DNA of 10,669 nt from Azophilus sp964348115 (lineage in GTDB: Bacteria; Pseudomonadota; Gammaproteobacteria; Pseudomonadales; Azotimanducaceae): assembly GCA_964348115.1 (NCBI GenBank), contig CAYGBY010000141.1:1-10669 (forward strand). The letters run 5' to 3'. The notes beneath the pieces were generated by a model. That model was given only the letters and a program-made list of their open reading frames with translations. It had not been told where the DNA came from and ran no database searches. Position numbers and translations under genes: made by a program. Numbering within the stretch: the stretch's first letter is position 1; each line of letters begins with the position of its first letter. Below are positions 8,722 to 10,669 of this stretch, piece after piece.

Positions 8722-10266
8722 TTAGCCCATTTCTCCCGGCCCGCCGGACATGCCGGACCCCCCGCCGTTGTCGTGTTTCCTTTCCGGGGACCTCTTCGGC
8801 CAGTCGAATTCGGGCCAGGTTCCGCGCGCGGTCGCGCCGGCGGCGTCCGGCGCGTCGGGGTCGCCTCCCGCGTCGAGCAGCGTCTCCGCCGCGTCCGTCC
8901 AGCGGCACTCGGCGGCCACGTGCAGCGGCGTGCGACCCATCGCATCGCGGATGTCGAGCGCGCCGCGGTCCCGGCTGGCCAGGGCATTCAGCGCGTCGAC
9001 GTCGCCCAGCGTCGCGGCCGCGTGCGGCGGGAATTCGCAGGCGGCCGCGTGGGACGCCAGCGAGGGGATGGGACAGGCGTAGCGCCGCGCCCAGCCGGAC
9101 GCCGGACCGGGAACGGACTGCAGGAAGCCCCGTTCGCGCAGAACCCCGAACATGCGCCGGGCGTCCTCCCTTTCTCCGTACTGGAACGCGCCCTGGATGG
9201 CGTCGAGCGTGTTCCTTAGGTCGGCCGGGCCGTTCCTGCGAATGGTCGCCATGGCCTCGGCGACCTCGCGCCCGCGCTCCTGAACAAGCGCGTTGTCATA
9301 GCGCGTGTCGTAGTAGGCGAGGCGCCGCCTTGCGGCGTCGCGGCGCACCGCGTCGAGGTCGGCCGGGGCCAGCCGCCCCGGGTCGCTTCCCGGCAACAGA
9401 AGCTGGCCCGCCAGCGCGGTCAGGAAGTGGTTGGTGTGCATCGGCCACCCCTGGCTGTCGCGGACCAGCGCGTCGGCCCAGCGTGCGGCGCCGCCGGCCG
9501 TCGCCGACACACCGAAGCGGTCCAGCCAGCCATCGAACAGCTCGCGGACTTCGCTGTCGGCCAGGGCGCCGAGCGTATGGATGCTCCCGAGCTCGTTCGA
9601 GAAGCGGCTCAGCCGGATGCCCGGCTGGCCCAAGTGCTCCCGCAGATGCCCCAGGCCCGCGAGCACGGGCAGGACGGGCAGACGGGCGAAGTGCCCCTCG
9701 TGGAGGTGGGCGAACAAGGCCGACTCGCTCTCGTACGGCCGTGCGTTCTGCGCCTCGTCGACCATCAGCACCACGGGATGCGGCAGGTCGCGCCGTTCGG
9801 CCAGCGCGCGAACCTCCTTCTCCGCTTCCTCGGACAGGCGCGTGCCCGGCGTGACCAGCTTGACCAGGGCGCCGGCGATGACCGGCGCGTACCGCTTGCC
9901 GATCGACGCGGGAACCTTCCGGCCGACCTCATCCACGAAGCTGTCCGGGTCGCGCAGATCCAGCAGGCCGATGTTGACGGCGACCGGGGCGCCGGGATCC
10001 CCGGCCGCCCGCGCCGCTTCCCATTTTCCCCGCAGATGCGCCAGAAGCGACGACTTCCCGGCGCCGGGGGCGCCCTGGACCACGCGTGTCAGGCCGGGGA
10101 ATTGGCGACCATCCCGCCAACGCGCAAGCGTTGTTGCCGCCGTTGCCTCGATGTCGGCGACCACGCCGCGCCTACCCGCGAAAACAGGCGGAGCTTCCCG
10201 CGCCTCTCCGGCCACATAGTCCCGCAGCGCCTCCCTCTGCCCGGCGCGCCGGGTGTGTTTCTCCAT
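8722..10266 (-). CDS. AAA-type ATPase with C-terminal ankyrin repeat
   Basis: This is a 514-residue protein from the ATG at 10266 (weak site GGGAA upstream); the frame is open further upstream, but that part looks non-coding. Walker A is GAPGAGKS (65-72), following RVVQ, and Walker B is VVLMVDEAQ (165-173) with D170-E171. A sensor-like strand PVLPVLAGLGHL (197-208) and an arginine-containing RLSRF (218-222) follow. A helical lid comes next (LGALADSEVRELFDGWLDRF), resembling TniB/Orc/STAND-type P-loop ATPases. Residues about 370-405 resemble a winged-helix segment ending YACPIPS. Residues 443-475 form a clear ankyrin repeat (DAMGRTPLHVAAE, then ETLLDAGGDPDAPD), with a weaker preceding unit at about 416-440. 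The tail is glycine-rich. It is predicted cytosolic, with no membrane helices. The role is unknown: an ATP-driven switch with a protein-binding ankyrin module, possibly in defence or mobile-element biology. It is divergent from a HicB relic. Codon choice differs from the genes left of 8168, suggesting acquisition. Confidence 0.87.
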   Translation of the reverse strand: MEKHTRRAGQREALRDYVAGEAREAPPVFAGRRGVVADIEATAATTLARWRDGRQFPGLTRVVQGAPGAGKSSLLAHLRGKWEAARAAGDPGAPVAVNIGLLDLRDPDSFVDEVGRKVPASIGKRYAPVIAGALVKLVTPGTRLSEEAEKEVRALAERRDLPHPVVLMVDEAQNARPYESESALFAHLHEGHFARLPVLPVLAGLGHLREHLGQPGIRLSRFSNELGSIHTLGALADSEVRELFDGWLDRFGVSATAGGAARWADALVRDSQGWPMHTNHFLTALAGQLLLPGSDPGRLAPADLDAVRRDAARRRLAYYDTRYDNALVQERGREVAEAMATIRRNGPADLRNTLDAIQGAFQYGEREDARRMFGVLRERGFLQSVPGPASGWARRYACPIPSLASHAAACEFPPHAAATLGDVDALNALASRDRGALDIRDAMGRTPLHVAAECRWTDAAETLLDAGGDPDAPDAAGATARGTWPEFDWPKRSPERKHDNGGGSGMSGGPGEMG

Positions 10267-10286
10267 GGTTCCCGTCCGGTCGGCCC

Positions 10287-10305
10287 CGATACCTCCATTG
10301 TATCG
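10287..10305 (-). promoter_or_regulatory. Inverted repeat and -10 box upstream of the ATPase gene
   Basis: CGATAC-N7-GTATCG forms a perfect 6-bp-arm inverted repeat 21-39 bases before the ATPase ATG. On the minus strand TACAAT (10302-10297), a near-consensus -10, lies inside it, 30 bases from the start codon. The -35 is not obvious. A regulator bound here would block the promoter. Confidence 0.4.
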
Positions 10306-10351
10306 CGATGCCGTGCGTCCCGGATGACTGGATGGGCACCGGCATGGGGAG

Positions 10352-10665
10352 GTGCAATCCCCGTACCCGCGATTTGTATCCTCATACAATCCCAAACGCC
10401 TACTCGTCGTCTCGTTCCGCGACCTGCCGGAATGCCTTACCTCGGGCGAGGATTCCGATATGGCCCTCGCCGCCGCCGATGCCCTCGCCAGCCGCATCGA
10501 CGACGGCGAGCCCATCCCGCACCCGTCGGGTGCGGCGCCTGGTGGACACGAGGTCGCGGTGCCCCCGGCATCGCGGCCAAGGCGGCGCTCACGCTGGCCT
10601 TCCGGGACAGCGGCCTCACGCTGACCGCGCTTCGTGGTAGGTCAGGTGAAACATCCTTTCCGTGA
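10352..10665 (+). pseudogene. HicB-like antitoxin remnant (frameshifted)
   Basis: From a GTG at 10352 the plus strand reads RLLVVSFRDLPECLTSGED and then RIDDGEPIPHPS. This is the hallmark HicB antitoxin fold (degraded RNase H-like domain), which usually reads 'FPDLPE..T.G', then 'AADAL' and 'R.DGEPIP'. About four residues between DALAS and RIDDG seem missing relative to the usual spacing. After VAVPP near 10565 the match moves to the next frame (-1) and continues IAAKAALTLAFRDSGLTLTA. That segment is the C-terminal helix-turn-helix dimer/DNA-binding part seen in long HicB proteins. The match then decays before a TGA near 10665. HicB normally neutralises the HicA mRNA-cleaving toxin and represses the operon. 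No HicA (about 60-80 residues) is recognisable upstream, so this is a solitary relic unless the frameshift is a sequencing error. Confidence 0.68.
10374..10389. promoter_or_regulatory. Palindrome TTGTAT-CCTC-ATACAA
   Basis: A perfect 6-bp-arm inverted repeat with a 4-base centre in an otherwise GC-rich stretch. Its ATTGTAT/ATACAAT arm is shared with the repeat at 10287-10305, including ATTGTAT at 10297-10303 and ATACAAT at 10384-10390. Paired sites of this kind between divergent genes are typical of a transcriptional regulator such as HicB. It also lies inside the first codons of the HicB relic if the GTG at 10352 is its start, which weakens the operator reading. Confidence 0.35.
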
Positions 10666-10669
10666 GCCA

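Noticed and set aside
8451..10665. Long plus-strand open frames (8451-9854 and 9427-10665) opposite the ATPase
   Set aside because: Arg/Pro/Ser-rich translation with no motifs; they mirror the real minus-strand ATPase gene. Only the last part of the second, beyond about 10565, has meaning, as the HicB C-terminus.

Overview
The window reads as a piece of a high-GC proteobacterial chromosome. A gammaproteobacterium is the best guess, because the homodimeric AceE-type pyruvate dehydrogenase E1 and the Pol II-type DNA polymerase both follow the E. coli proteins closely, down to the polymerase's C-terminal QLGLF clamp-binding tail. No rRNA, tRNA or other phylogenetic marker is present, so this is inference only.

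Left part (1-2216): the 3' two-thirds of aceE runs in from the left edge and ends at 1880. Directly against its stop codon, on the other strand, lies the N-terminal stub of a DNA adenine-type methyltransferase. The stub has its DPPY motif but no remainder, so it is a relic. A 73-residue orphan gene (2217-2438, minus) abuts it.

Middle part (2548-8167): a complete cytochrome P450 (minus) is divergent from a complete alkylglycerone-phosphate-synthase-like flavoprotein (plus). The latter is the enzyme type that makes the ether bond of ether lipids. They share a 334-base intergenic region. Next comes a complete family B DNA polymerase II (polB) with intact exonuclease and polymerase motifs. These three genes look functional and native. 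No electron-transfer partner for the P450 and no other ether-lipid gene is in view.

Right part (8168-10669): this half has an accessory character. It begins with a short AT-rich block right after the polB stop that could be a solo insertion-sequence end. Then come a frameshifted and truncated small gene (minus) preceded by a perfect 7-bp-arm palindrome over its probable -10 box, and a complete AAA-type ATPase ending in an ankyrin repeat (minus). Last is a frameshifted HicB-like antitoxin relic (plus) without a recognisable HicA. The ATPase and the HicB relic are divergent, and the space between them carries two palindromes sharing an ATTGTAT core. Base and codon usage here look different (richer in GCG, CGC and GTC) from the first 8.1 kb.

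The main biological picture is stable metabolism and repair genes flanked by decayed defence or toxin-antitoxin pieces: a methyltransferase stub, a HicB relic and an unknown frameshifted gene. One intact ATPase-ankyrin protein of unknown function is the most interesting candidate. I see no complete new multi-gene system.
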